Notes under the pieces: generated by a model
What the model was told of the DNA's origin: nothing
The model's input: the letters and a program-made list of their open reading frames with translations, nothing else
Databases searched by the model: none
Assembly (NCBI GenBank): GCA_024228355.1
Contig: JAAETN010000702.1
Coordinates: forward strand, 1-46,521
DNA from: Maribacter sp.
Lineage (GTDB): Bacteria > Bacteroidota > Bacteroidia > Flavobacteriales > Flavobacteriaceae
DNA: 46,521 bases
Reading direction: 5' to 3'
Part shown: piece by piece, positions 15,865 to 24,670 of the stretch
Layout: every line of letters starts with the position of its first letter
How positions within the stretch are numbered: position 1 is the first letter of the stretch
Position numbers and translations under genes: made by a program

Positions 15865-17109
15865 ATGCGCATATTTCTTCAACAAATCTTTTTGTTTCTT
15901 TTTGTATCGTCCTTATTTGCGCAGTTTCAAGAAGAGGTAAATCCACCGGAAAATATTAAATCGATAATTTTCAAAGGTGAAAAGGAAGATCAATTCCCAG
16001 TTGTTCAAATTGGAGAACCTGTTTTTTTGGAGTTTGACGATCTCTTGGCCAACGAACAGGATTACTATTATAAAATATCCCATTACGATTACGACTGGAA
16101 ACAGTCTAAACTCTTAAAATCCCAATACCTAAGCGGCATAGATAACCAACGCATATTAGATTACGAAAACAGTTATTCAACGCTGGAATCCTATTCCAAT
16201 TATAAATTAACCATCCCTAACAATAACGTTCGCTTAAAAGTAAGTGGTAATTATATATTGGAAATTTACAATGGCAGCAATGAACTTCAATTTTCCAGAA
16301 AATTTGTAGTCTATAAGGATTTGGTAAAAGTTGGAGGTGTGGTAAAACGCACAAGGGATTTTTCATTCCTTAATGAAAAACAAGTTGTACAGTTCAATGT
16401 GAATGCTAGCAATTTTAGACTTGTTAATCCAAAAAAAGAAGTGAAAGTGGCTATACTTCAGAATTACCATTGGCCAACAGCATTATATAATATAACCCCT
16501 CAATTTACTTTGGGTAACGAATTGGTTTACAAGTACGACCAGGAAACCAGCTTTTTTGGAAGCAATGAATATTTGAACTTTGACACCAAAGATCTCAGAG
16601 CACCCAGTTCGGCAATATCGCATATTGAAGTTGGTGAATTATATGAGCACTACCTTTTCTCTGACCGGTTTAGAGCAGACAGACCCTACACTTATTACCC
16701 TGATATAAATGGTGACTTTGTATTACGCACACTACAAGGTACCGATGTTAGTCGTGAAGCCGAATATACCAATGTACATTTTAGCCTCCCATACTCCGAT
16801 GCGATCGGATTAGATAATGTTTACATTTATGGCAAACACAATAATTATGCCTTGACAGATGAAAATAAGATGCTCTATAATGAAGTTAATGGCATGATGG
16901 AAGGTACAGTTAAATTGAAACAGGGTTTTTACAACTACAAATATGTTATTCAAAGAGATGATGATCAAATAGACCTTAATACCATTTCTGGAAATTTTCA
17001 TTTTACCGAAAACACCTATCTTATATTGGTTTATTATCGAAACTTCGGGGACCTATATGATAGTATTATCGGAGTGGGCTCTGCAAACTCCCAAAATATC
17101 AGCAATTAA
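15865..17109 (+). CDS. Type IX secretion system plug-domain protein (DUF5103)
   Basis: A 414-residue secreted protein with signal peptide MRIFLQQIFLFLFVSSLFAQ. The early region (NIKSIIFKGEKEDQFPVVQI, YYKISHYDYDW, then SQYLSG and YSNYKLTIPN) matches the family described as T9SS plug domain, formerly DUF5103. Such a protein caps the periplasmic/outer-membrane pore of the SprA translocon in known Flavobacterium structural work. The remaining half (YTYYPDINGDFVLRTLQG, YGKHNNYAL, GFYNYKYV) is also conserved in the family. With the CHU_C protein and PorT-like gene it supports a working T9SS in this organism. Confidence 0.85.
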   Translation: MRIFLQQIFLFLFVSSLFAQFQEEVNPPENIKSIIFKGEKEDQFPVVQIGEPVFLEFDDLLANEQDYYYKISHYDYDWKQSKLLKSQYLSGIDNQRILDYENSYSTLESYSNYKLTIPNNNVRLKVSGNYILEIYNGSNELQFSRKFVVYKDLVKVGGVVKRTRDFSFLNEKQVVQFNVNASNFRLVNPKKEVKVAILQNYHWPTALYNITPQFTLGNELVYKYDQETSFFGSNEYLNFDTKDLRAPSSAISHIEVGELYEHYLFSDRFRADRPYTYYPDINGDFVLRTLQGTDVSREAEYTNVHFSLPYSDAIGLDNVYIYGKHNNYALTDENKMLYNEVNGMMEGTVKLKQGFYNYKYVIQRDDDQIDLNTISGNFHFTENTYLILVYYRNFGDLYDSIIGVGSANSQNISN

Positions 17110-17631
17110 TTTATTATCATCTCTTTCATTGGTAAAATAAAGCCAAATTATTGTTTTATTCATTCAAGGTGGTTGCAAAATGATACATAAGTAAACCTAG
17201 GTGAAAAAAAATTGGTTTACCCGTGAATATTCAGGATGGTCAATTTCGAAATTACCGACTAGTCAACAGAACCAAGAAACTGACCCTTAAGGATATTTTC
17301 GACTAGTTGAAATCCACATTCTGTTGGTGTACATCAGAAAAATTTATAGTTATAACGATCATCTTGACATTAGTTTCCATTATTTGTCTTTGTTATTTAT
17401 CTTGCTCATTATAAGTTTCTTGGTAAATCCAATTCTCAGATGCATATAGTGATTGGATTTTTGTTATAATTTTTTCTAATTAGCTATTTAGGTCAATGAA
17501 AAAAATATATAATCCAGGAACGCTTAAAACAGTTGTTAAATATCCCATTTCTTAATACATTTTTTTTATTTTAGCGTGCATTTCAGCAGTCCTACTTATC
17601 TCTGGAAACACGATAACATATTAGAAGGAGC
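17110..17631. other. Intergenic region, 522 nt, no gene supported
   Basis: No frame with a credible start and product was found on either strand. It holds a 7-bp inverted repeat, GTAAACC at 17191-17197 and GGTTTAC at 17214-17220, and two copies of CGACTAGT (17256-17263 and 17300-17307). A plus frame from about 17213 reads WFTREYSGWSISKLPTSQ before a stop and may be decayed coding sequence; I do not recognise it. The 3' part is very T-rich. Confidence 0.4.
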
Positions 17632-18018
17632 ATGATTACACAAGTAACGAAGGGAATTAAAATATCAGTGAAAACCAGTTTTGAGGGCACTTTCTTCAAA
17701 AATTACAAGATGCATTTCGCATTTGGCTATACCATCACCATAGAAAACCAAAGTAAGGATTCCGTTCAATTGACTTCTCGCCATTGGAGGATTTATGATT
17801 CTTTGAATGAAACCGAGATTTTAGATGGCGAAGGTGTTATTGGGAAAAAGCCGGTAATCAAACCAGGTGAGTCACATACTTATAATTCAGGATGTTTGTT
17901 AACCTCTCCAATGGGTGCTATGAAAGGCCATTATAATATGGTCAACTTCAGTTCTACAGAAAAATTCAGGGTCTATATTCCCACCTTTAAATTCAGTGCG
18001 CCTTTCGCGTTGAATTGA
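17632..18018 (+). CDS. apaG: ApaG domain protein
   Basis: ApaG is a small single-domain (FnIII-like beta sandwich) protein linked to Co2+ resistance and Mg2+ efflux in enterobacteria; its biochemical role is not settled. The 128-residue protein has the hallmark features: TIENQSKDSVQLTSRHWRI, GVIGKKPVIKPGESHTYNSG and LLTSPMGAMKGHYNMV. An unusual AGAAGGAG sequence ends just 1 nt before the ATG; that is too close for a normal Shine-Dalgarno interaction, and Bacteroidota make little use of it. Downstream pruA has its own promoter. Confidence 0.93.
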   Translation: MITQVTKGIKISVKTSFEGTFFKNYKMHFAFGYTITIENQSKDSVQLTSRHWRIYDSLNETEILDGEGVIGKKPVIKPGESHTYNSGCLLTSPMGAMKGHYNMVNFSSTEKFRVYIPTFKFSAPFALN

Positions 18019-18064
18019 TTTTTCATTTACCATTTATTTAGTTTTTTATCCATTCCCAATTCTG

Positions 18065-18072
18065 TACCTTTG
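18065..18072 (+). promoter_or_regulatory. -7 box TACCTTTG of pruA
   Basis: Full TAnnTTTG match 29 nt before the pruA ATG, implying a leader of about 22 nt. Confidence 0.6.
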
Positions 18073-18101
18073 GGCAGTTTTTTAATTTTAAAAATACAAC
18101 T

Positions 18102-19730
18102 ATGGGTAAAGGTTTTTTTCAAGTACCAACTGCTATTAATGAGCCAATTAAAAGTTATGCTCCCGGCAGTCCGGAAAGAAAGGAAGTATTAGATCAATAC
18201 AAGGCGTATTTCAATAGTAAAGTAGATATTCCCTTCTATATAGGGAATGAGGAAGTAAAGACGGGTAACACCAGACCTATATCCCCTCCACACGATTATA
18301 AACATATTGTTGGCCACTATCATTTAGCCGAAAAAGAGCATGTAACCAAAGCGATTCAAAATGCTTTGGACTCAAGAAGTGCTTGGGCCGATCTGAGTTG
18401 GGAACAAAGGGCGGCAATTTTCTTAAAGGCCGCTGATCTCATTGCTGGACCTTATCGTGCCAAGATCAATGCCGCGACAATGATAGCACAATCGAAAACA
18501 ATACACCAAGCTGAAATTGATGCCGCTTGTGAGTTTATAGATTTCCTTCGTTTTAACGTAGAGTATATGTCACAGATTTACGAGGAGCAACCAGATTCTG
18601 CTGAAGGAATTTGGAATCGTGTTGAATATCGTCCTTTAGAGGGATTCGTTTATGCCATTACCCCATTTAATTTTACGGCCATTGCAGGTAATTTACCCGC
18701 CAGTGCCGCTATGATGGGTAATGTTGTTGTATGGAAACCCAGTGACAGCCAAATATTTTCAGCGAAGGTAATAGTAGATGTTTTCAAGGAAGCCGGACTT
18801 CCTGATGGAGTAATCAATGTGATCTATGGCGATCCTGTCATGATCACCAAAACCATTTTAGATAGTCCAGATTTTGCAGGAATCCATTTTACGGGTTCTA
18901 CCTATGTATTTAAAGAACTTTGGAAACAAATAGGTAATAATATTCATTCCTATAAGACATATCCAAGAATTGTTGGTGAGACCGGTGGTAAGGATTTTAT
19001 CCTCGCACATCCAACGGCAAAACCACAACAGGTAGCTACAGCTATAGTGAGAGGGGCCTTTGAATTCCAAGGGCAAAAATGTAGTGCTGCTTCAAGAGTG
19101 TATTTACCAAATTCGACTTCGAAAGAAGTTTTGGAACGGGTTAAAAAGGATGTGGGTTCATTCAATAAGCCAGGCTCTCCAGAAGATATGGGCAATTTTA
19201 TTACTGCGGTAATCCACGAAGGTTCCTTTGACAAGTTGGCCAAATATATAGACCAAGCCAAAGATGATAAGGACGCCGAAATTGTTGTTGGCGGAAATTA
19301 TGATAAATCTAAAGGCTATTTTATAGAACCTACCGTCATATTAACCACAGATCCAAATTATACCACTATGGAAACCGAATTATTCGGTCCTGTAGTTACA
19401 GTTTATGTATATGATGATAAAGACTGGACGAAAACACTTAGTTTAATTGACAATACTTCTGAATATGCCTTGACGGGAGCTGTTTTATCTGCTGATCGTT
19501 ATGCCATTGATGAGGCTACAAAAGCTTTACAAAATTGCGCAGGTAATTTTTACATCAATGACAAACCAACCGGAGCCGTTGTTGGCCAACAACCATTTGG
19601 AGGAGCGAGAGCTTCCGGAACAAACGATAAGGCGGGTTCTGCACAAAACTTGTTAAGATGGGTTTCCCCAAGATTAATCAAAGAGACCTTTGTAACTCCC
19701 GAAAATTATAGATACCCCTTTTTGGGATAA
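18102..19730 (+). CDS. pruA: L-glutamate gamma-semialdehyde dehydrogenase (1-pyrroline-5-carboxylate dehydrogenase)
   Basis: Oxidises glutamate semialdehyde to glutamate with NAD+, the second step of proline catabolism. The 542-residue aldehyde dehydrogenase has FNFTAIAGNLPASAAMMGNV (cofactor region), HFTGSTYVFKELW, VGETGGKDF (general-base Glu) and FEFQGQKCSAASRVY, with catalytic Cys327. ELFGPVVTVYVY and QQPFGGARASGTNDKAG are the expected C-terminal features. It resembles the stand-alone eukaryote-like P5CDH rather than the bifunctional PutA. No proline dehydrogenase gene is next to it. It ends at a strong hairpin terminator. Confidence 0.95.
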   Translation: MGKGFFQVPTAINEPIKSYAPGSPERKEVLDQYKAYFNSKVDIPFYIGNEEVKTGNTRPISPPHDYKHIVGHYHLAEKEHVTKAIQNALDSRSAWADLSWEQRAAIFLKAADLIAGPYRAKINAATMIAQSKTIHQAEIDAACEFIDFLRFNVEYMSQIYEEQPDSAEGIWNRVEYRPLEGFVYAITPFNFTAIAGNLPASAAMMGNVVVWKPSDSQIFSAKVIVDVFKEAGLPDGVINVIYGDPVMITKTILDSPDFAGIHFTGSTYVFKELWKQIGNNIHSYKTYPRIVGETGGKDFILAHPTAKPQQVATAIVRGAFEFQGQKCSAASRVYLPNSTSKEVLERVKKDVGSFNKPGSPEDMGNFITAVIHEGSFDKLAKYIDQAKDDKDAEIVVGGNYDKSKGYFIEPTVILTTDPNYTTMETELFGPVVTVYVYDDKDWTKTLSLIDNTSEYALTGAVLSADRYAIDEATKALQNCAGNFYINDKPTGAVVGQQPFGGARASGTNDKAGSAQNLLRWVSPRLIKETFVTPENYRYPFLG

Positions 19731-19748
19731 GATTTTAATATGAATTCT

Positions 19749-19782
19749 AAGCCTGCACTCTTTTAAGAGTGCAGGCTTTTTT
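19749..19782 (+). terminator. Terminator of pruA
   Basis: Fourteen-bp arms AAGCCTGCACTCTT / AAGAGTGCAGGCTT with a minimal loop, then a T run. Centred about 35 nt after the pruA stop. Confidence 0.92.
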
Positions 19783-19865
19783 ATATTATTTTCAATACTG
19801 AATACTTTCTCTAAATTACCAACAAATCAAATGTAAAAAGCTCATTTTCATTGCATTAAATAATC

Positions 19866-19873
19866 TAAATTTG
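19866..19873 (+). promoter_or_regulatory. -7 box TAAATTTG
   Basis: Matches TAnnTTTG on the plus strand. The only gene it could serve is the 43-codon ORF that starts 88 nt downstream. The nearest TTG upstream (19851) is only 12 bp away, which is short. Confidence 0.4.
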
Positions 19874-19891
19874 CGTTTTGTAAAATATCTA

Positions 19892-19924
19892 TGTAAATTT
19901 AACGTTAAGTAATTGTAAATTTAC
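19892..19924. repeat. Paired TGTAAATTTA repeats flanking a TTAACGTTAA palindrome
   Basis: TGTAAATTTA occurs at 19892-19901 and again at 19914-19923, exactly 22 bp apart (two helical turns). Between and overlapping them is the perfect palindrome TTAACGTTAA (19899-19908), and the second copy is part of the palindrome GTAAATTTAC (19915-19924). It lies downstream of the -7 box, in the leader of the 43-codon ORF. Confidence 0.5.
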
Positions 19925-19961
19925 GGTGACCAAAATTTGAATCACCTTAAAAAAAGCTAGT

Positions 19962-20093
19962 ATGACTGAAGAAAAAAACAATGAAAACATCTCAATTACA
20001 AGTATGTTCACTTATCTCAATCGGGTGCAGAATTATGTAAAGAGATATGCTGAGAATTGCAGACATTCATTCAATTCAATGTTGAATTTATAG
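19962..20093 (+). CDS. Hypothetical small protein, 43 aa
   Basis: ATG 19962 to TAG 20091-20093. The peptide begins MTEEKNNENISITSMFTYLN and continues RVQNYVKRYAENCRH to a hydrophobic end. It is probably soluble and helical, with no signal peptide. Support for reality: an upstream -7 box, a structured leader and its fit in the space before rsmG, whose stop is 4 nt away on the other strand. Against: very short and not recognised. Function unknown. Confidence 0.4.
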   Translation: MTEEKNNENISITSMFTYLNRVQNYVKRYAENCRHSFNSMLNL

Positions 20094-20097
20094 AAGG

Positions 20098-20733
20098 TCA
20101 ACCTTTATATTTTAAAGGTAAATACACGACTTTCTTTGTCTCAAAAAAGTCTTCCGTGAAAAAATCGGAAAGGTCAAAAGACTGTGCATTTTTATAATTT
20201 TTAAGTTCTTCTGACAAATCCCCTCCCTTTAAGTAAAGAATTCCATTTCGTCTTTCGTGTTTTGATTCCTTTTTTATTTTTCCTTTTACCCAATTCACAA
20301 ACGTGGGCATTGCTGCAACTGCCCTACTTACAATAAAATCAAACTGCGCATTCAATTCTTCCACACGACAATTAATTGCCGTTACATTTTGTAATTGCAG
20401 CCCTTCAACCACCTCTTCAACTACTTTGATTTTCTTTCCTATTGAATCAACCAAAACAAATTTTGACTCAGGAAACAAAATAGCCAGAGGTATACCTGGA
20501 AATCCTCCACCCGTTCCAACATCCAAAACAGCACTACGGGATTTGAATTCTTGAACTTTGGCGATACCCAATGAGTGCAAAACATGCCTCAAATACAATT
20601 CATCAATGTCTTTGCGGGAAACTACATTGATTTTAAGATTCCAATCCTTATACAGGTCTTCTAATCGTTCAAATTGTGATCTTTGATTTTCCGATAAATT
20701 GGGAAAATATTTAAATAGTATCTCAGCTTTCAT
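20098..20733 (-). CDS. rsmG: 16S rRNA (guanine527-N7)-methyltransferase
   Basis: RsmG (GidB) methylates N7 of G527 of 16S rRNA; loss gives low-level streptomycin resistance in other bacteria. Start at ATG 20733 (MKAEILFKYFPNLSENQRSQ, 211 residues) matches the family start; the frame is open further upstream but passes through the promoter. Motifs: WNLKINVVSRKDIDELYLRH, LDVGTGGGFPGIPLAI (SAM loop), LVDSIGKKIKVVEEV and DFIVSRAVA. It is transcribed from its own -7 box and converges with the 43-codon ORF. Confidence 0.95.
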   Translation of the reverse strand: MKAEILFKYFPNLSENQRSQFERLEDLYKDWNLKINVVSRKDIDELYLRHVLHSLGIAKVQEFKSRSAVLDVGTGGGFPGIPLAILFPESKFVLVDSIGKKIKVVEEVVEGLQLQNVTAINCRVEELNAQFDFIVSRAVAAMPTFVNWVKGKIKKESKHERRNGILYLKGGDLSEELKNYKNAQSFDLSDFFTEDFFETKKVVYLPLKYKG

Positions 20734-20736
20734 CCT

Positions 20737-20744
20737 TATCTTTG
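20737..20744 (+). promoter_or_regulatory. -7 box TATCTTTG, plus strand
   Basis: Full TAnnTTTG match pointing towards the desaturase gene, about 107 nt before its ATG. It lies in the short rsmG leader, so the divergent promoters would overlap. A weaker candidate nearer the gene (around 20824-20832, TATATTTA) is possible. Confidence 0.4.
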
Positions 20745-20750
20745 TGCCTG

Positions 20751-20758
20751 CAAAAATA
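20751..20758 (-). promoter_or_regulatory. -7 box TATTTTTG of rsmG
   Basis: On the minus strand, full TAnnTTTG match 17 nt before the rsmG ATG, giving a leader of about 10 nt. Confidence 0.6.
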
Positions 20759-20850
20759 GTATATTCAAAAACATATTTATTCCCTATTATAGGAAGTAAT
20801 CGAATAGACAAGTCTATTATTGCGTTATATTTACACAAAGTTTACATCCA

Positions 20851-21954
20851 ATGGATACAAATACCATACGATTCTCGAGAAAGGATTCCGCCAAATTTTT
20901 TAAAACTTTAAATAAAAGAGTTAACGATTACTTCAAGGACAATCACAAAGAGAAAACCGGAGATTGGCGACTGCATTTAAAAACAATTATTATGTTCGCT
21001 CTTTTTCTCACACCTTATTTCCTGATCTTGACATTGGGTCTTCCCAACTGGGCAAATCTGCTATTGACCATTGTTATGGGTATTGGGATGGCCGGAGTTG
21101 GAATGAACGTTATGCATGATGGCAATCACGGCTCATATTCCTCAAAAAAATGGATCAATAAGATAATGGGGGGGAGTATTTATATCTTGGCAGGAAATGT
21201 ATATAACTGGCAAGTTCAGCATAACGTTTTACATCATACCTATACAAATATACCTGATCATGATGAGGATTTGGAAGCAGGACGCATCTTGCGATTTTCC
21301 AAACATACCAAATGGCATAAACACCATAAATTCCAACATTTTTATTCTGTATTCCTTTATGGACTTTTAACTTTTAACTGGGCCATAACCACAGATTTTC
21401 AGCAAATGTACCGCTATATGAAAAGAAAGCTTTCCTTTGGAAAACTTCCCAACCCGGTAATAAACTGGAGTACTCTGGTAATCACCAAGTTGATTTATGC
21501 TACCATTTGGATTGTATTGCCTATGTTGATTTTGGACATTGCATGGTGGAAGATTCTTTTGGGCTTTTTCATTATGCACTATGTGGCAGGTGTAATTCTT
21601 AGTGTAGTATTTCAATTGGCACATGTGGTTGACGAAGCTGAAACACCATTGCCAGACCAAAATGGAATGATGAAAAATACTTGGGCCATTCACCAATTAT
21701 TCACAACCGTGAATTTCGGAACCAAAAATCGTATTGTAAACTGGTTTACGGGAGGGCTGAACCATCAAGTGGAACATCATATATTTCCCAACATTAGTCA
21801 TGTACATTACACAAATATTGCTAAAATTGTTAAACAGACGGCAAAAGAATTTAATTTGCCGTATAACGAATATAAAACTACGAGAAAAGCTATAATTTCG
21901 CACTTCAAACATTTAAAGAAATTGGGTAAAAAACCCGCATTACAGTACCTGTAA
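20851..21954 (+). CDS. Membrane fatty acid desaturase (acyl-CoA/acyl-lipid type)
   Basis: A 367-residue di-iron membrane desaturase. The three histidine boxes are complete: HDGNH at residues 89-93, HNVLHH at 124-129 and HQVEHH at 305-310. The last, with QVEHH, is typical of linoleoyl-CoA-desaturase-like (front-end type) members, though cytochrome b5 fusion is absent. Hydrophobic segments around residues 45-85 and 205-255 fit the expected four helices. It should introduce a cis double bond into membrane acyl chains, a cold-adaptation function in marine Flavobacteriia (inference). Position of the double bond cannot be told. The aminotransferase follows after 13 nt, probably on the same transcript. 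Confidence 0.88.
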   Translation: MDTNTIRFSRKDSAKFFKTLNKRVNDYFKDNHKEKTGDWRLHLKTIIMFALFLTPYFLILTLGLPNWANLLLTIVMGIGMAGVGMNVMHDGNHGSYSSKKWINKIMGGSIYILAGNVYNWQVQHNVLHHTYTNIPDHDEDLEAGRILRFSKHTKWHKHHKFQHFYSVFLYGLLTFNWAITTDFQQMYRYMKRKLSFGKLPNPVINWSTLVITKLIYATIWIVLPMLILDIAWWKILLGFFIMHYVAGVILSVVFQLAHVVDEAETPLPDQNGMMKNTWAIHQLFTTVNFGTKNRIVNWFTGGLNHQVEHHIFPNISHVHYTNIAKIVKQTAKEFNLPYNEYKTTRKAIISHFKHLKKLGKKPALQYL

Positions 21955-21967
21955 ATTTACTTATTTT

Positions 21968-23152
21968 ATGAGCAATCATTTATCCGAAAGAATTAAAGCA
22001 ATGTCTACTTCGGCCACTTTGGCTATGGCCGCAAAAGCAAGGGAATTAAGAGGTCAAGGAAAAGATATTATAGGATTGAGTTTGGGTGAACCCGATTTCA
22101 ATATTCCAGAATTCATCAAAGATGCTGCAAAGCAAGCAGTTGATGACAATTATAGCAGCTATTCCCCTGTTGACGGTTATGCTGATCTTAAACTGGCCAT
22201 TTCCAATAAATTCAAGAGAGACAACAATTTGGATTATGGCATTAATCAAATCGTTGTTTCTACTGGTGCAAAGCAGTCCTTGGCTAATATTGCCATGATC
22301 ATGTTGAACAAAGGGGATGAAGTTATCTTACCTGCACCTTATTGGGTGAGTTATAGCGATATTGTAAAACTTGCTGAAGGCGTTCCTGTTGAAGTGCCAA
22401 CAAGTATTGACACTGATTTTAAAATGACACCTGCACAGCTTGAAGCTGCCATAACGCCTAATACCAAAATGCTCTGGTACAGTTCGCCATGTAACCCAAG
22501 TGGTTCAGTTTATAGCGAAGAGGAACTCAAAGGTTTGGCCGAAGTACTTAAGAACCATCCTGGTATTTTTGTAGTTTCAGATGAAATCTATGAGCATATT
22601 AACTTTAGAGGAGGCCATGTTAGTATAGCAGGAATAAACGGAATGTACGATAGAACCATAACGGTAAACGGAGTATCAAAGGCTTTTGCCATGACCGGAT
22701 GGCGTATTGGTTATATTGGAGCTCCTGAATGGGTTGCCAAAGCATGCACAAAATTCCAAGGGCAAAACACCAGTGGTGCGAATGCCATTGCCCAAAGAGC
22801 TACCATTACCGCTTTGGAAGCTCCTGTGAGTAAAATACAGTTCATGATTGATGAGTTTCATAAAAGAAGGGATTTAATTCTTGGTCTCCTTAGAGAGATT
22901 GAAGGTTTTAACCTCAATGTTCCCGAGGGAGCATTTTATGTATTTCCTGATATCTCCAGTTTCTTTGGAAAAACGTTGAACGGCACTGTGATTGACAACG
23001 CTTCTGACTTTGCGCTATATCTATTGGAAAATGCAAACGTGGCTACGGTAACCGGTGAGGCATTTGGTAATCCCAATTGCATACGAATCTCTTATGCGGC
23101 TTCGGAAGAAGAATTACGGAAAGCTGTATCGAGGATAAAAGCAGTATTATAA
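21968..23152 (+). CDS. PLP-dependent class I aminotransferase (aspartate aminotransferase-like)
   Basis: A 394-residue fold-type I aminotransferase, most like the I-gamma (Thermus/Rhizobium type) aspartate aminotransferases, making aspartate/glutamate and 2-oxo acids. Motifs: GLSLGEPDFNIP, STGAKQSLANI, PAPYWVSYSDI, SSPCNPSGSVYS, VVSDEIYEH and the PLP Schiff-base lysine in GVSKAFAMTGWRIGY (Lys238). The C-terminal substrate Arg is seen in CIRISYAASEEEL. Exact amino acid preference is inferred from family. It ends at a hairpin terminator shared with trkH. Confidence 0.92.
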   Translation: MSNHLSERIKAMSTSATLAMAAKARELRGQGKDIIGLSLGEPDFNIPEFIKDAAKQAVDDNYSSYSPVDGYADLKLAISNKFKRDNNLDYGINQIVVSTGAKQSLANIAMIMLNKGDEVILPAPYWVSYSDIVKLAEGVPVEVPTSIDTDFKMTPAQLEAAITPNTKMLWYSSPCNPSGSVYSEEELKGLAEVLKNHPGIFVVSDEIYEHINFRGGHVSIAGINGMYDRTITVNGVSKAFAMTGWRIGYIGAPEWVAKACTKFQGQNTSGANAIAQRATITALEAPVSKIQFMIDEFHKRRDLILGLLREIEGFNLNVPEGAFYVFPDISSFFGKTLNGTVIDNASDFALYLLENANVATVTGEAFGNPNCIRISYAASEEELRKAVSRIKAVL

Positions 23153-23154
23153 AA

Positions 23155-23181
23155 TTAAAAGCCCGCTAACGCGGGTTTTTA
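23155..23181. terminator. Bidirectional terminator
   Basis: AAAAGCCCGC-TAAC-GCGGGTTTTT hairpin, with an A run on the left and a T run on the right. It serves the aminotransferase on the plus strand and overlaps the trkH stop codon on the minus strand. Confidence 0.9.
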
Positions 23182-24669
23182 AATATCCTTCCAGAAATAG
23201 GGTGTTAGGATAATCAGTACGGTAAATAATTCTAGTCTTCCCAAGAGCATTAAAAAACCACACCACCACTTTCCGAGCAGAGGCAAATCGTTAAAATTAC
23301 TCAGCGGATTAAGACTGCCCAATGCTGGACCTACATTCCCTAATGAAGAGGCGGCCCCACCAATGGCTGACTCAAAGTCAAGGCCCATAAACCCCAATAC
23401 CATTGAGCCTATTATAAACGATAGCATATAAAGCACAAAAAAGGCTATGATATTGTAAACTATATGCTCTCTAACGGTTTTATTATTATACCTAACCGGA
23501 ATTACTGCATTTGTATGTAAGGTTCTTTTGAACTCTAATAATCCGTTCTTGATGATAAGCAAATGACGCATCACCTTAATACCGCCGGCCGTTGAGCCAG
23601 CAGAACCCCCAAGAAAGAACAAGCTAAAAAATAAAACCGTCAAAAAGGGTGTCCAATCGCTAAAATCGGCAGAAACAAAACCTGTTGTTGTTATTATTGC
23701 TACAACCTGAAAAAGTCCATGTCTAAAGGAGCTTTCGGCCACTCCATTTACCATTGGATGATACTCAGAAACAGGGACATTGGCCTTAAAGTAAACAACC
23801 AATGCAACAACCACTGTAAAAATGGCAATGAAAATTGAATAGAACTTAAACTCTTCATCTTTTAAAACCCGCTGCACTTTCCCTTTGAAAGCAAAATAGC
23901 TCAACACAAAATTACTCCCTGCCAAAAACATAAAAAATATTACTATATATTGAATTATGGGTTGGTCGTTCCAAAAGGCCAAACTTGCATTTTTAGTAGA
24001 GAATCCACCAGTGGATAATGTGGCAAGTGAATGGTTTATCGCATCGAAAAATGACATGCCTGCCAATTTCAACAATAATGTTTCAGCGGCGGTATAACCT
24101 ACATAAATGTACCAAAGTCGTTTGGCAGTATCAGTAATTCTTGGGTGTAATTTATCCGCACTAGGTCCTGGAGCTTCCGCCGCGAACAACTGCATACCTC
24201 CAATTCCTAATATTGGAAGTATGGCAATTGCCAAAACAATGATGCCCATTCCGCCAATCCAGTGTGTTAAACTTCTCCAGAGTAATATCCCCTCAGGCAA
24301 TACTTCGATATCTTCCAAAATTGTTGCCCCTGTAGTTGTATAGCCCGAAATAGTCTCAAAAAAAGCATTCGTAACACTTGGAATTGTCCCTGAAAACAAA
24401 TAGGGAAGCATCCCGGATAAAGACATCACTATCCACCCAAAAGTAACAATGATATACCCTTCCTTGCGCTGTACTTCTTTTTTGTGATTTCTTGTAAAGT
24501 ACATTGAGCTCACACCAATGAACATCGTTGTAATCGAAGCCAAAGCAATATCCAAGGTCGCACCATCATCATAAACCCCACTCACAACCGCGGCTATAAG
24601 CATAAAAAGCCCATTAAAGAGCAAAAGAAGCCCCATTAAATGGAATATGATTTTGGAATTCAATGTCAT
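23179..24669 (-). CDS. trkH: Trk potassium uptake protein, TrkH family
   Basis: The membrane-pore subunit of the Trk K+ uptake system, working with the NAD-binding gate protein TrkA encoded just upstream. The 496-residue protein has about ten hydrophobic helices and the four P-loop regions, recognisable as ETISGYTTTGATI, LATLSTGGFST, ITTTGFVSADF and AASSLGNVGPALG, each with the selectivity Gly. GGSAGSTAGGIKVMR is the conserved loop. One nt separates its ATG from the trkA stop, so the two are translationally coupled. Standard length. Confidence 0.95.
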   Translation of the reverse strand: MTLNSKIIFHLMGLLLLFNGLFMLIAAVVSGVYDDGATLDIALASITTMFIGVSSMYFTRNHKKEVQRKEGYIIVTFGWIVMSLSGMLPYLFSGTIPSVTNAFFETISGYTTTGATILEDIEVLPEGILLWRSLTHWIGGMGIIVLAIAILPILGIGGMQLFAAEAPGPSADKLHPRITDTAKRLWYIYVGYTAAETLLLKLAGMSFFDAINHSLATLSTGGFSTKNASLAFWNDQPIIQYIVIFFMFLAGSNFVLSYFAFKGKVQRVLKDEEFKFYSIFIAIFTVVVALVVYFKANVPVSEYHPMVNGVAESSFRHGLFQVVAIITTTGFVSADFSDWTPFLTVLFFSLFFLGGSAGSTAGGIKVMRHLLIIKNGLLEFKRTLHTNAVIPVRYNNKTVREHIVYNIIAFFVLYMLSFIIGSMVLGFMGLDFESAIGGAASSLGNVGPALGSLNPLSNFNDLPLLGKWWCGFLMLLGRLELFTVLIILTPYFWKDI

Positions 24670-24670
24670 A

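Noticed and set aside
17621-17630. Strong Shine-Dalgarno sequence of apaG
   Set aside because: AGAAGGAG ends 1 nt before the ATG, too close for normal pairing, so it is probably chance.
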